A stretch of DNA of 64,000 nt from Rhodobacterales bacterium HKCCE3408 (lineage in GTDB: Bacteria; Pseudomonadota; Alphaproteobacteria; Rhodobacterales; Rhodobacteraceae). A model generated the notes under the pieces. That model searched no databases. It saw only the letters and a list, made by a program, of their open reading frames with translations, and was not told the origin of the DNA. A program made the translations under genes and the position numbers. Each line of letters starts with the position of its first letter. The stretch's first letter is position 1. This document shows, in pieces, positions 9,281 to 17,799 of this stretch. The stretch lies in NCBI GenBank assembly GCA_015689705.1, contig WVSN01000012.1, positions 1 through 64,000 of the forward strand. The letters run 5' to 3'.

Positions 9281-9346
9281 GCGCGTCCCTCCCTTGCCAA
9301 GGTCCCGGAAACGGGGGAAGCCTAAGCGCGCAAAGGGAGGGCCGCA

Positions 9347-9769
9347 ATGGCATTGGCGATGGACCGGGCGGCGCTGGCCGCGTTTCTGGAAACAGAATTC
9401 CCACAGGTTTCCGGCGATTACACGGTCGATGCCGTGGACGAAGGGACAATCACGGTGCGCGCTCTGGTCGGCGATCAGCACCTCCGCCCGGGCGGCACCG
9501 TGTCCGGCCCGACGCTCTTCGCGCTGGCCGACGTGTCGATCTATCTGGCCACGCTGGCGATGATCGGGCCAAAGGCTCTGGCGGTCACGACGAACGCCTC
9601 GATCGACTTCATGCGCAAGCCGGCCTCCGGCGCGGATCTTCTGTGCCAGTGCCGGATCCTGAAGCTCGGCCGGGTGCTCGCGGTGGGCGACTGCCTGATC
9701 TTCTCGGACGGGGTGGACGAACCGGTGGCGCGCGCCTCCATGACTTACTCGATCCCGCCGGCGCGTTAG
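9347..9769 (+). CDS. PaaI-family hotdog-fold thioesterase
   Basis: A 140-residue hotdog-domain protein likely to hydrolyse an acyl- or aryl-CoA. The segment RPGGTVSGPTLFALADVSIYLA contains the hotdog central helix with the acidic residue typical of the PaaI group, and TTNASIDFMRKP is the second conserved strand. ATG 9347 is preceded by AAAGGGAGGG. The substrate is unknown; its divergent neighbour, an enoyl-CoA hydratase, is consistent with acyl-CoA metabolism. Overlaps speD at the 3' ends by four bases. Confidence 0.85.
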   Translation: MALAMDRAALAAFLETEFPQVSGDYTVDAVDEGTITVRALVGDQHLRPGGTVSGPTLFALADVSIYLATLAMIGPKALAVTTNASIDFMRKPASGADLLCQCRILKLGRVLAVGDCLIFSDGVDEPVARASMTYSIPPAR

Positions 9770-10131
9770 GCCGGGACGTCCTGGGGTCCGCGCAGGATTC
9801 GCCGCTCGCGCAGCGATTGCGGCGCGAAGGCCTGGCGCAGCACCGGGATCGCGCGGCCCGGCTCGGTATTGCCGCAGAGGAACATGTCGATGGCCGCATA
9901 GCCATGTTCGGGCCAGGTGTGGATGGTGATATGGCTCTCGGCCAGAAGGGCGACGCCGGTCACGCCATGGGGCGCAAAGCGGTGGACATTGACCGACAGG
10001 ACCCGCGCGCTGCAGGCCGAAGCGGCATCGTACAGCGCCGTTTCGACGCGCGCCGGATCGTCGAGGCCGGAGGCGCCGTCGATCTCGATCAGGAGGTGCT
10101 GGCCGAAGGGGGCAGGGGGCGGCGGTGTCAT
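9766..10131 (-). CDS. speD: S-adenosylmethionine decarboxylase proenzyme
   Basis: Makes decarboxylated SAM, the aminopropyl donor for spermidine synthesis. The 121-residue proenzyme is of the short prokaryotic (SpeH-like) class. The autocleavage site is within LLAESHITIHTWPE: Ser66 would become the pyruvoyl cofactor. ATG 10131 was chosen because GGAGGAG lies nine bases upstream and the N-terminal alignment fits; upstream in-frame starts lack this. A 218-base region separates it from rplM and carries a hairpin (10183-10202). Agmatinase (speB) lies 15 kb away. Confidence 0.92.
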   Translation of the reverse strand: MTPPPPAPFGQHLLIEIDGASGLDDPARVETALYDAASACSARVLSVNVHRFAPHGVTGVALLAESHITIHTWPEHGYAAIDMFLCGNTEPGRAIPVLRQAFAPQSLRERRILRGPQDVPA

Positions 10132-10182
10132 GTCGTCAGGCTCCTCCATACCGCGGGCGGGTGCAATCCCCGTCGAAAATTG

Positions 10183-10202
10183 TGGGGTAAAATGTAACCC
10201 CA
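10183..10202. promoter_or_regulatory. Inverted repeat upstream of speD
   Basis: TGGGGT (10183-10188) and ACCCCA (10197-10202) flank an eight-base A/T-rich loop, in an AT-rich pocket about 52-71 bases upstream of the speD start. It could be an operator or a leader hairpin. I recognise no known SAM or polyamine riboswitch in this leader. Confidence 0.35.
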
Positions 10203-10257
10203 TATCTAAAGCATTGTCTTGCAACAATTTTACCAAAACCAAGCCCGCAAGACGGCC

Positions 10258-10286
10258 TTGACGCGCCACGGCGGATCGGTAAGAAC
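10258..10286 (+). promoter_or_regulatory. Putative rplM-rpsI promoter
   Basis: TTGACG (10258-10263), a 17-base spacer and AAGAAC (10281-10286). The -35 is close to consensus and the -10 is weak. It lies about 60 bases upstream of the rplM start. Confidence 0.35.
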
Positions 10287-10348
10287 CGCGCATCTTTTCC
10301 GGGGCGGCCCCTCCGTCCCGCGACGACATCCGCGAAGGACCCGATCAC

Positions 10349-10810
10349 ATGAAGACCTTTTCTGCCACGCCGGCGGATATCGACAAGCAGTGGATCCTGA
10401 TCGACGCCGAGGGCGTCGTTCTGGGCCGGCTTGCCTCGATCATCGCGATGCGGCTGCGCGGCAAGCACAAGCCGAGCTTCACGCCGTCCCAGGACATGGG
10501 CGACAACGTCATCGTCATCAACGCTGACAAGGTGCAGCTGACGGGCAAGAAGCGCGAAAAGCCGAATTACTGGCACACCGGCTATCCGGGCGGCATCAAG
10601 TCCCGCACGACCGGCCAGATCCTTGAAGGCGAACATCCCGAGCGCGTCGTCATGCAGGCCGTGAAGCGCATGCTTCCGGGCGGCCCGCTGTCGCGCCGCC
10701 AGATGACCCATCTGCGCGTCTATGCCGGGACGGAGCATCCGCACGAGGCCCAGAACCCGACGGTGCTCGACGTCAAATCCATGAACCCCAAGAACACGCG
10801 GGAGGCCTGA
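10349..10810 (+). CDS. rplM: 50S ribosomal protein L13
   Basis: A 153-residue structural protein of the large subunit. Family landmarks are [16 protein letters not shown] at the N-terminus, [15 protein letters not shown] and the [11 protein letters not shown] segment. ATG 10349 follows GAAGGA. It precedes rpsI by three bases, the near-universal bacterial arrangement; the two share a promoter and the terminator at 11337. Confidence 0.98.
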   Translation: MKTFSATPADIDKQWILIDAEGVVLGRLASIIAMRLRGKHKPSFTPSQDMGDNVIVINADKVQLTGKKREKPNYWHTGYPGGIKSRTTGQILEGEHPERVVMQAVKRMLPGGPLSRRQMTHLRVYAGTEHPHEAQNPTVLDVKSMNPKNTREA

Positions 10811-10813
10811 TCC

Positions 10814-11311
10814 ATGGCCGAGACCCTGAATTCGCTCGATGAGCTGAAAGGCGCCGTGGCCGAGGGCGACGCCCCCGCCGCCGTGACCGAGACCGAAACC
10901 CCGCGGGAGCCGGTGCGCGACGCGCTCGGCCGCGCCTATGCCACCGGCAAGCGTAAGGACGCGGTCGCCCGCGTCTGGATCAAGCCGGGCTCCGGCAAGG
11001 TCACCGTGAACGGCAAGGAGATGGCGCAGTATTTCGCCCGTCCCGTGCTCCAGATGATCCTGCGCCAGCCCTTCACCGTGGCCGGTGTCGAGGACCAGTT
11101 CGACGTCATGGCCACCGTCAAGGGCGGCGGCCTTTCCGGTCAGGCCGGCGCGGTCAAGCACGGCATCTCGAAGGCGCTGCAACTGTATGAACCGGGCCTG
11201 CGCGGTGCGCTGAAGGCCGCGGGCTTCCTGACCCGCGACAGCCGCGTGGTCGAGCGCAAGAAGTTCGGCCGCCGGAAGGCCCGCCGGAGCTTCCAGTTCT
11301 CCAAGCGCTGA
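10814..11311 (+). CDS. rpsI: 30S ribosomal protein S9
   Basis: A small-subunit protein whose C-terminal tail reaches the P-site tRNA: it ends in [12 protein letters not shown] as expected. The core starts at [14 protein letters not shown], around residue 41; the roughly 38 residues before it form an acidic, alanine-rich extension not present in the approximately 130-residue E. coli S9. The start at 10814 is supported by the three-base gap after rplM. Confidence 0.97.
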   Translation: MAETLNSLDELKGAVAEGDAPAAVTETETPREPVRDALGRAYATGKRKDAVARVWIKPGSGKVTVNGKEMAQYFARPVLQMILRQPFTVAGVEDQFDVMATVKGGGLSGQAGAVKHGISKALQLYEPGLRGALKAAGFLTRDSRVVERKKFGRRKARRSFQFSKR

Positions 11312-11336
11312 GCCGCTGCGATATCTCGACAATCCG

Positions 11337-11369
11337 GGGGACGGCCGACGGGCCGTCCCCTTCGTCGTT
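11337..11369 (+). terminator. Terminator of rplM-rpsI (TTCGTCGTT tail)
   Basis: A perfect 10-base stem (GGGGACGGCC, 11337-11346, with GGCCGTCCCC, 11351-11360) and loop GACG, followed by TTCGTCGTT in place of a T-run. The same tail follows two other hairpins in this window. Confidence 0.8.
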
Positions 11370-11394
11370 CCGGAGCCGCGATGTGCGGCGGGGC

Positions 11395-11802
11395 CTATTC
11401 CTGGATCTGGTCGAGATACTCGGCGAGCGCGAGGATCCGCCCCCGCACGATCAGTTCCGATCCGAACGGCCCGGCCTGGTCGCCGATATCCCACTGGAAC
11501 CGGTTGCCCCAGACCGGCATCGGCCCGCCATGGCCTTCGCGCGTGGACCGGCCGTCGATCATCCGGATGACATCGAGCATCGGGAAATCACCGTCGTTGC
11601 GGGCGGCGATCGTCGTCAGGTCCGGGACCGCCACCGACAGGTAGCCGGCCAGCGGACCGTTCCCGTGCCCGTCGGTCCCGTGGCAACTGGCGCAGGCTTG
11701 CATGAATTCCGCTTCGCCGGCCGACTGGGCAATCGCGGTTGTCGCGGGCAGAGCGCCCATGCTGAGCGTCAGGATCGACGCGGCGATGTGCAATGCTCTC
11801 AT
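11395..11802 (-). CDS. Small periplasmic c-type cytochrome
   Basis: A 135-residue exported mono-heme cytochrome. The signal peptide is MRALHIAASILTLSMGALPA with cleavage near AIAQ. The heme motif CASCH lies within MQACASCHGTDGHGNG, and a later MPVWGNRF supplies a candidate axial Met. ATG 11802 has GGAGGAGG upstream. It is probably an electron carrier; the partner is not in the window. An FNR-like palindrome lies about 103 bases upstream. Downstream, the convergent rpsI terminator separates the units. Confidence 0.88.
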   Translation of the reverse strand: MRALHIAASILTLSMGALPATTAIAQSAGEAEFMQACASCHGTDGHGNGPLAGYLSVAVPDLTTIAARNDGDFPMLDVIRMIDGRSTREGHGGPMPVWGNRFQWDIGDQAGPFGSELIVRGRILALAEYLDQIQE

Positions 11803-11904
11803 TCCGAAGACCTCCTCCTCCTGGATCCTGGCGGGAAGCCGGACCGCGCAACGCGCGAAACGGCCGCCCATGCCGATTTGGACGCGAAGGAGGGATTGCG
11901 GGCA

Positions 11905-11918
11905 TTGACGGCGGTCAA
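11905..11918. promoter_or_regulatory. FNR/CRP-type palindrome TTGAC-N4-GTCAA
   Basis: TTGAC (11905-11909) and GTCAA (11914-11918) separated by four bases form a perfect 14-base palindrome with the geometry of FnrL/Dnr boxes (consensus TTGAT-N4-ATCAA). It lies between the start of a c-type cytochrome gene and that of a small exported protein, a sensible place for oxygen- or redox-responsive control. The regulator is inferred. Confidence 0.5.
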
Positions 11919-12059
11919 CGCAGCCGCAGGAGCATGTATCGGCAGGTTTTTTCCCACCGATGATGTGCCGGTTCACGAACGTGTGAGCGGGACTTCAACC
12001 GCTCCGGGGCCCACCCAATTCCACGCGCGGTGAGACTGTATCGCAGAGGAGGGACCACC

Positions 12060-12317
12060 ATGATTGCACGTTCGACCGTCATCGCCGCGATGGTTCTGGC
12101 CGCAGGCGCGGCCCATGCCGGCGCGGACCTGATTGCACCGCCCGTCGACAGCGCCGAAGCCGCAGCCGTGATCGCCAAGAAGGACGAGACCGGCCTTATC
12201 CTGCCCCACGCCAACGGGGCGGGCACCGGCGACGAGGTGCTCTCGACCGCGGGAACCGAGACGGGACTCGACGGCGCGCCGACCGTTTTCCCGAAAACCG
12301 ACGTCAAGAAGTCCTGA
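12060..12317 (+). CDS. Small exported protein of unknown function
   Basis: An 85-residue protein with a clear signal peptide (MIARSTVIAAMVLAAGAAHA, cleavage after AHA), leaving a mature part of about 65 residues without cysteine or a recognised domain. ATG 12060 is preceded by GAGGAGGG, a strong ribosome binding site. It shares an intergenic region and a possible FNR-type box with the c-type cytochrome gene and faces the TusA-like gene. Function not recognised. Confidence 0.7.
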   Translation: MIARSTVIAAMVLAAGAAHAGADLIAPPVDSAEAAAVIAKKDETGLILPHANGAGTGDEVLSTAGTETGLDGAPTVFPKTDVKKS

Positions 12318-12327
12318 ACGGCGGGCG

Positions 12328-12555
12328 TCAGCCCTTGCGGACGAGGAAGCCGGTGGCGTCCTCGTCCTCGCGCAGGTCGACCAGGTCGTGGCCGGCCTCG
12401 GCGCAGAAATGCGGTACGTCGACATGGGCGGCCGGGTCGGTCGCCCACAAAAGCGCGGTCTGGCCGGATCGCAGCGGCTGCATCCGTTTGCGCAGGCGCA
12501 GGACGGGCAGGGGGCACAGCAGCCCGCGCGCGTCGATTTCCAGATCCGGCTCCAT
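12328..12555 (-). CDS. TusA/SirA-family sulfurtransferase-like protein
   Basis: A 75-residue protein with the family motif LLCPLPVLRLRKRM, in which the Cys of CPxP (Cys13) is the persulfide-carrying residue in TusA. TusA relays sulfur for tRNA 2-thiouridine and molybdenum cofactor; related proteins act in other sulfur-trafficking routes. Start at 12555 fits the domain. It is divergent from ccdA with 100 bases between starts. Which sulfur pathway it serves is open. Confidence 0.85.
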   Translation of the reverse strand: MEPDLEIDARGLLCPLPVLRLRKRMQPLRSGQTALLWATDPAAHVDVPHFCAEAGHDLVDLREDEDATGFLVRKG

Positions 12556-12655
12556 GCGCCGCGAATTAGCCCTGTGTCGCGCGGCTGTCCATCGCCACGC
12601 GAACGTGACACAGCGTCCCCGTGACGTTTCCACCGGCGCGCGATAAGAGCGACCC

Positions 12656-13408
12656 ATGTTCGGCGTGGACCTATACGACGCGGCGCTTCTGCCCGGGATG
12701 GCCGTGGCGCTGACCGCGGGAATCCTGAGCTTTCTCAGCCCCTGCGTGCTGCCGATCGTGCCGGCGTATCTCGCCTATATGGGCGGCATCACCATGGAGG
12801 AGATGTCGGCGGTTCAGGCGGCGCGGCGCAAGGCCGTGTTGGCCGCGGCCTTCTTCGTCCTCGGCCTGTCGACCGTCTTCATCTTCCTCGGCTTCACGGC
12901 ATCCATGTTCGGACAATTCTTCCTTCAGAATCAGGTGCTTCTGGGGCGTATTGCAGGCGCTGTCGTCATCGTATTCGGGCTTCACTTCCTCGGTGTCTTC
13001 CGAATCCCGATCCTGGACCGCGAGGCGCGGCTCGATGCCGGCGATCGCGGCGGTTCGGCCTTCGGCGCCTATGTCCTGGGACTGGCCTTCGCCTTCGGCT
13101 GGACGCCCTGCATCGGTCCGCAGCTGTCGATCATCCTCGCGCTCGCCGCGACCGAGGCGAGCGTGCAACGCGGGACGCTGCTTCTGGCCGTCTACGCCAT
13201 CGGGCTCGGCCTGCCATTCCTGCTGACGGCGGCCTTCATCGCCGAGGCGCGCGGGCTGATGACGCGGATCAAGCGGCACATGGTGGTGATCGAACGGGCC
13301 ATGGGCGTCCTGCTGGTCGGCGTCGGGATCGCGCTGATGACCGGCGCGTTCTCCGCCTTCGCCTTCTGGCTTTTGGAGACCTTTCCCGGCCTCGGCGTGA
13401 TCGGCTGA
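12656..13408 (+). CDS. ccdA: Cytochrome c biogenesis protein CcdA
   Basis: A 250-residue six-helix inner-membrane protein passing reductant from cytoplasmic thioredoxin to periplasmic thiol carriers for cytochrome c maturation. The two redox cysteines lie in SPCVLPIVPAYLAYMGG (about residue 30) and GWTPCIGPQLS (about residue 155), the repeats expected for CcdA. ATG 12656 is the only start fitting the first helix. ccmE is also in the window (27.9 kb) but not linked. Confidence 0.94.
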   Translation: MFGVDLYDAALLPGMAVALTAGILSFLSPCVLPIVPAYLAYMGGITMEEMSAVQAARRKAVLAAAFFVLGLSTVFIFLGFTASMFGQFFLQNQVLLGRIAGAVVIVFGLHFLGVFRIPILDREARLDAGDRGGSAFGAYVLGLAFAFGWTPCIGPQLSIILALAATEASVQRGTLLLAVYAIGLGLPFLLTAAFIAEARGLMTRIKRHMVVIERAMGVLLVGVGIALMTGAFSAFAFWLLETFPGLGVIG

Positions 13409-13447
13409 ATTGCCAACCGGGCGGGGGCGGGGCAACACTGCCGGGCA

Positions 13448-14647
13448 ATGGCAGACCCACCCCATATCGCGCGCCGCAGCGTCTTCTTCCTGCCCGGCTT
13501 CGACCCGGCGGCCGCCCGGTCGTTCCGCGAACGCTACCGGCGCGAAGGCGCGCGGCAGGCCGCGATCTCGGGCTACGGGCTGCAGGTCGCGGGTGAGGGC
13601 GGGACGCCACGCTGGCGCGCCACGGGCACCTTCGACGGTCAGAAGACCGAGGCGCGGATCGAGGTTCTGGTCTGGTCCGACATCGTTCGCGAGACGATGC
13701 GGGGCGGGCCATGGGCGACCTATGCGGGTCTGGCCCGCACGGCCTGGGTCTACCTGTCCTCCGGCGCGCTCGTCCGGCTCGCGCGGCTGCGGAAGGGGCC
13801 GGTGATCGCGGTGCTCTACCCGGTTACCGTTCTGCTTCTGCAACTGGTGGCGGCATTGCTGGCCGGATGGCTTTTCGGGCGCGCGGCGCAGGCGGCTACG
13901 GGCAGCGCGTGGGCACTTGTCCTCGGGGTTCCGGTCGTGCTCTGGCTGCCGGGGCTCTTCGCCCGCTTCGACGGCCGCCTCCTCGCGCATTACCTGATGC
14001 AGGACTACGCCTTCGCCGCGTCCCGCAACGGCGCCTATCCCGAGGAGCTGGACGCCCGCCTGGCCGACTTCACCGACCGCATCGCCGCGGCCTTCGACGA
14101 GGCGCCGGACGAAGTGCTGGTGGTCGGCCATTCCTCGGGCGCCTATCTGGCCGTGTCGGTCGTGGCGGACCTGCTGCGGTCGGGCCGTGTGCCAGACGGC
14201 GCGCGCCTGTCGCTCCTGACGCTCGGACAGGTCGTGCCGATGGTCAGCTTCCTGCCCGGCGCCACCCGCCTGCGCCGAGATCTCGCCGAGCTATCGGTCT
14301 CAGACCGGCTGACCTGGGTCGATGTCAGCGCGCCGGGCGACGGCTGCGCCTTCGCGTTGTGCGATCCGGTGGCGGTGACGGGGCTGGCCACGCCGGAGCG
14401 TCGCTGGCCGCTCGTCCTGTCCGCCGCCTTCAGCCGGACATTGTCGCCCGAGGCATGGGCGCGTCTGCGCTGGCGCTTCTTCGCGGCCCATTTCCAGTAT
14501 CTCGACGCTTTCGACCGGCCGGGCGATTACGACTACTTCGCCATCACCGCCGGGCCGCTGTCGCTCGGCGACCGCTTCGCAGGCCGGGCGCCGTCGCGCA
14601 GCCGGATCGAGACGCCGCTCAGCCGGCATACCTCGGTCGCGGCATGA
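13448..14647 (+). CDS. Predicted alpha/beta-hydrolase with two membrane helices
   Basis: A 399-residue protein, probably a serine hydrolase. After a soluble N-terminal part starting RRSVFFLPGFDP (possible oxyanion strand), two hydrophobic helices span roughly residues 118-142 and 152-172. Then comes a nucleophile elbow, VGHSSGAYLA (GxSxG, about residues 228-232). Substrate is unknown. It overlaps the P450 gene by ATGA, so the two are translationally coupled and may act on the same compound. No close named family is recognised. Confidence 0.65.
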   Translation: MADPPHIARRSVFFLPGFDPAAARSFRERYRREGARQAAISGYGLQVAGEGGTPRWRATGTFDGQKTEARIEVLVWSDIVRETMRGGPWATYAGLARTAWVYLSSGALVRLARLRKGPVIAVLYPVTVLLLQLVAALLAGWLFGRAAQAATGSAWALVLGVPVVLWLPGLFARFDGRLLAHYLMQDYAFAASRNGAYPEELDARLADFTDRIAAAFDEAPDEVLVVGHSSGAYLAVSVVADLLRSGRVPDGARLSLLTLGQVVPMVSFLPGATRLRRDLAELSVSDRLTWVDVSAPGDGCAFALCDPVAVTGLATPERRWPLVLSAAFSRTLSPEAWARLRWRFFAAHFQYLDAFDRPGDYDYFAITAGPLSLGDRFAGRAPSRSRIETPLSRHTSVAA

Positions 14648-15966
14648 GCGTCGTGCCCCCGAAACCCGCCGCGCGGCGCGGGCCGGTCTCGCTCTGGCGC
14701 TACGGGCGCATGTTCCGGCAGGACATCCTGTCGGCTCAGCCGGACCACTTGTTCTCCGCCAAGATGGCCGAGTTCCGCACGCCGTTCTTCCGGTCCTACC
14801 TGCTGAACGAGCCGGAACTGATCGACATCGTGCTGCGCCAGCGGCCACAGGACTTCCCGAAATCCGACCGCGTCGCTGCGGGGCTCGCACCGCTTCTCGG
14901 GCCGTCCTCGGTCTTTCTGACCAACGGCGAGACATGGGCGCGGCAGCGGCGGATCATCGACCCGGCTTTCTCCGGCGGGCGGGTCAGGGCGGTCTGGCCG
15001 GACCTCGCCGCTGCTGCGGAGACCATGATCGCCCGGCTGCGGCCCGGCCCGCAGGATATCGAGCCCGCGACGAGCCATGCCGCCGCCGACGTGATCTTCC
15101 GCGTTCTGTTCTCGATCCCGATCGAGGACGCGGTGGCGCAGGCCGTCTACCGCGATTTCCGGCGCTACCAGAGGGCGCAGCCGCTGCTGAATGCCGCCGC
15201 GCTCGGACTGCCGGCGGGGCTGAAGGGCGTCGGTTTGCGCGCCCGGTCCGCGGCCGCCGCCATCCGCCGCCGGATCGCGGCGCTGACGCATGAAAGGCTG
15301 GAGGCCATCGCGGCGGGCCGCGCGCCCGACGATCTCGCGACGCGGCTTCTGACCGCGACGGACCCTGAGACCGGGACGCGGCTGTCGGAGGCCGAGATGG
15401 TCGACCAGGTCGCGATCTTCTTCCTCGCCGGCCACGAAACATCCGCCAGCGCGCTCGCCTGGGCGCTGTACCTTTTGTCGCTGGACCCGGACGCGCAGGA
15501 TCGCGTGGCCGATGAGGCATCGGAAAACCCAACGCTGTCAGATATTTCCGCTGCAACCTTCACGCGCGACGTCTTCCGCGAGGCGCTGCGGCTTTACCCG
15601 CCGGTCCCGATGATGGTCCGTACCGCGACCCGGCCCGAGCGCTTCCGCAACCGCGACATCGCACCGGGCAGCCAGATCGTGATCTCGCCCTGGCATCTGC
15701 ACCGCAACCCGCGCCTCTGGGACGAGGCAGATGGGTTCTGCCCGGCGCGCCACGAGGGCGCCAGCGGCTCGGCCTATCTCCCGTTCTCCGCCGGGCCGCG
15801 CATCTGTCCGGGCGCGGGGCTCGCCATGATCGAGGGGCCGCTGATGCTGTCGCGGGTCGTCCGCGCCTTCCGGGTGGCGCCGGTGACCGACCGCCGCCCG
15901 GTCCCTGTTGCGCACCTGACACTGCGCGGCAAGGCCGGTATCTGGCTGAATCTCCAGCCGCGCTAG
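14644..15966 (+). CDS. Cytochrome P450 monooxygenase
   Basis: A 440-residue heme-thiolate enzyme. The I-helix oxygen-activation motif AGHETSA is at about residue 263, the K-helix ExxR is in FREALRLYPPVP, and the heme signature FSAGPRICPG has Cys388 as thiolate ligand. The layout resembles CYP enzymes acting on fatty acids, terpenes or xenobiotics, but the substrate cannot be inferred. No ferredoxin or ferredoxin reductase is adjacent. Start overlaps the hydrolase stop; the end overlaps the convergent RHH gene. Confidence 0.93.
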   Translation: MSVVPPKPAARRGPVSLWRYGRMFRQDILSAQPDHLFSAKMAEFRTPFFRSYLLNEPELIDIVLRQRPQDFPKSDRVAAGLAPLLGPSSVFLTNGETWARQRRIIDPAFSGGRVRAVWPDLAAAAETMIARLRPGPQDIEPATSHAAADVIFRVLFSIPIEDAVAQAVYRDFRRYQRAQPLLNAAALGLPAGLKGVGLRARSAAAAIRRRIAALTHERLEAIAAGRAPDDLATRLLTATDPETGTRLSEAEMVDQVAIFFLAGHETSASALAWALYLLSLDPDAQDRVADEASENPTLSDISAATFTRDVFREALRLYPPVPMMVRTATRPERFRNRDIAPGSQIVISPWHLHRNPRLWDEADGFCPARHEGASGSAYLPFSAGPRICPGAGLAMIEGPLMLSRVVRAFRVAPVTDRRPVPVAHLTLRGKAGIWLNLQPR

Positions 15967-16193
15967 CGCGCCTTCGCCTGTTCCAGCACATAGACCCGGA
16001 TCGCGGAGGCGAGGCCGCTGGTCAGCCCGCGCGCCTCGTCGATCTCGGCCACGAGCGCGTTGACCGAGACGCCCCGGTCGGCGGCGATGGCGTTCAGCTC
16101 GTCCCAGAACGCGTCTTCCAGCGAGACGCTGGTGCGATGCCCGCGCAACGTCACCGAATGCTTGCGCGGCCGGTGATCGGCGCGCTCACTCAT
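15963..16193 (-). CDS. Ribbon-helix-helix domain protein
   Basis: A 76-residue protein with an RHH pattern: a beta-strand RGHRTSVSLEDAFWDEL followed by helices NAIAADRGVSVNALV. RHH proteins are usually dimeric DNA binders; this group commonly follows DUF4169 and fumC in Rhodobacterales. Start ATG 16193 overlaps the DUF4169 stop by eight bases, so it is the last gene of a fumC-DUF4169-RHH operon. Possible role: a regulator of the operon. Confidence 0.8.
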   Translation of the reverse strand: MSERADHRPRKHSVTLRGHRTSVSLEDAFWDELNAIAADRGVSVNALVAEIDEARGLTSGLASAIRVYVLEQAKAR

Positions 16194-16365
16194 CGTCGCG
16201 CTTGTGGCCGTCGAGCAGCTTTCTGGCCTGCGCCTCCCGCGCCGCCTCGGCGATGCGTTCGGCCTTGGTGCGGCCGAACTTCGCCGCGTTGGCATCGGCC
16301 TTGGCCTTGCGCTCCTCGCGGGCCTTGTCCTTGCGGAACCGGTTGAGATTGACCGGCTGGCTCAT
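16186..16365 (-). CDS. DUF4169 family protein
   Basis: A 59-residue basic, helical protein beginning [19 protein letters not shown], with a [19 protein letters not shown] stretch typical of DUF4169. It overlaps fumC (ATGA) on one side and the RHH gene (eight bases) on the other, so all three are co-translated. The charged, alanine-rich sequence suggests a largely helical protein; the function of the family is unknown. Confidence 0.88.
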   Translation of the reverse strand: MSQPVNLNRFRKDKAREERKAKADANAAKFGRTKAERIAEAAREAQARKLLDGHKRDDE

Positions 16366-17765
16366 TTCGGGCCGATCATGTCCTCGGGCCGGACGATCCG
16401 GTCAAAGGTCTCCTCGTCCACGAAGCCGAGCTTCACGGCCTCCTCGCGGAGCGTCGTGCCGTTGCGGTGCGCGGTCTTCGCGACCTTGGTCGCGTTGTCA
16501 TAGCCGATGGTCGGCGCGAGCGCGGTGACCAGCATCAGCGATTCCCGCATCAGCTTCCCGATCCGCTCTTCGTTGGCGCGGGTGTCGTTCAGCATCCGCA
16601 GCGTGAAACTGTCGGCGGCGTTGCCCAGAAGCGTCATGCTCTGCAGCAGGTTGTAGGCCATCATCGGGTTGTAGACGTTCAGTTCGAAATGCCCCTGGGA
16701 GCCGGCGAAGCCGATTGCCGCGTCGTTGCCGAGGATATGCGCGCAGACCTGCGTCAGCGCCTCGGCCTGGGTCGGGTTCACCTTGCCCGGCATGATCGAC
16801 GAACCGGGCTCGTTCTCGGGCAGGATCAGTTCGCCCAGACCCGACCGGGGGCCGGAGCCGAGGAAGCGCATGTCGTTGGCGATCTTGTAGCAGGCCATGG
16901 CTGCGGTCCGGATGGCGCCCGACATGAACACCATCGCGTCATGCGCGGCCAGCGCCTCGAACTTGTTCGGCGCGGTGACGAAGGGCAGGCCGGTGATCTC
17001 GGCGATGTTCGCCGCGACGGTCGTGTCCCACCCTTTCGAGGTGTTCAGTCCGGTGCCGACCGCCGTGCCGCCCTGCGCCAGTTCGTAGATGCCGGGCAGC
17101 GCCATGCGGATCCGCGCAATGCCGTTCTCGATCTGCTTGGCGTAACCCGAGAATTCCTGCCCGAGCGTCAGCGGTGTCGCGTCTTGTGTATGGGTCCGGC
17201 CGATCTTGATGATGTCGCGGAATTCCAACGCCTTGGCCTCGAGCCCGGCATGAAGCGTGGCGAGGCCGGGAAGCAGCACGTCATGCGCCGTCGTCGCGGC
17301 GGCGATATGCATGGCGGTCGGGAAGGTGTCGTTGGAGCTTTGCCCCATGTTGCAGTGGTCGTTCGGGTGGACCGGATCCTTCGACCCGATGACACCGCCG
17401 AGGATCTCGATCGCACGGTTTGCGATGACCTCGTTGGCGTTCATGTTCGACTGCGTGCCCGACCCCGTCTGCCAGACCACAAGAGGGAAGTGATCGTCGA
17501 GCTTGCCCTCGATCACCTCGTCCGCGGCCTGGATGATCGCGTCGGCGAGCTTCGCATCCAGTTTGCCCGACGCCTTGTTGGCGACCGCGCAGGCCTTCTT
17601 GATGACGCCGAGCGCGCGGACGATGGCGACGGGCTGCTTTTCCCATCCGATCGGGAAGTTCATCAGCGACCGCTGCGTCTGCGCGCCCCAGTACTTGTCG
17701 GACGGAACCTCGAGCGGACCGAAGCTGTCGGATTCCGTACGGGTCTCGGGGCGCGTGGCGGTCAT
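16362..17765 (-). CDS. fumC: Class II fumarate hydratase
   Basis: Interconverts fumarate and malate in the TCA cycle, iron-independent homotetramer. The 467-residue length is typical. The superfamily signature [13 protein letters not shown] carries the catalytic Ser loop; other markers are [19 protein letters not shown] and the B-site [17 protein letters not shown] 17765 matches the family N-terminus, ending in the conserved [21 protein letters not shown] region. First gene of the operon with DUF4169 and the RHH gene. Confidence 0.97.
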   Translation of the reverse strand: MTATRPETRTESDSFGPLEVPSDKYWGAQTQRSLMNFPIGWEKQPVAIVRALGVIKKACAVANKASGKLDAKLADAIIQAADEVIEGKLDDHFPLVVWQTGSGTQSNMNANEVIANRAIEILGGVIGSKDPVHPNDHCNMGQSSNDTFPTAMHIAAATTAHDVLLPGLATLHAGLEAKALEFRDIIKIGRTHTQDATPLTLGQEFSGYAKQIENGIARIRMALPGIYELAQGGTAVGTGLNTSKGWDTTVAANIAEITGLPFVTAPNKFEALAAHDAMVFMSGAIRTAAMACYKIANDMRFLGSGPRSGLGELILPENEPGSSIMPGKVNPTQAEALTQVCAHILGNDAAIGFAGSQGHFELNVYNPMMAYNLLQSMTLLGNAADSFTLRMLNDTRANEERIGKLMRESLMLVTALAPTIGYDNATKVAKTAHRNGTTLREEAVKLGFVDEETFDRIVRPEDMIGPK

Positions 17766-17799
17766 GGATGTCCCTCCGGGTGTTGGCGTCTGCGCGGGT

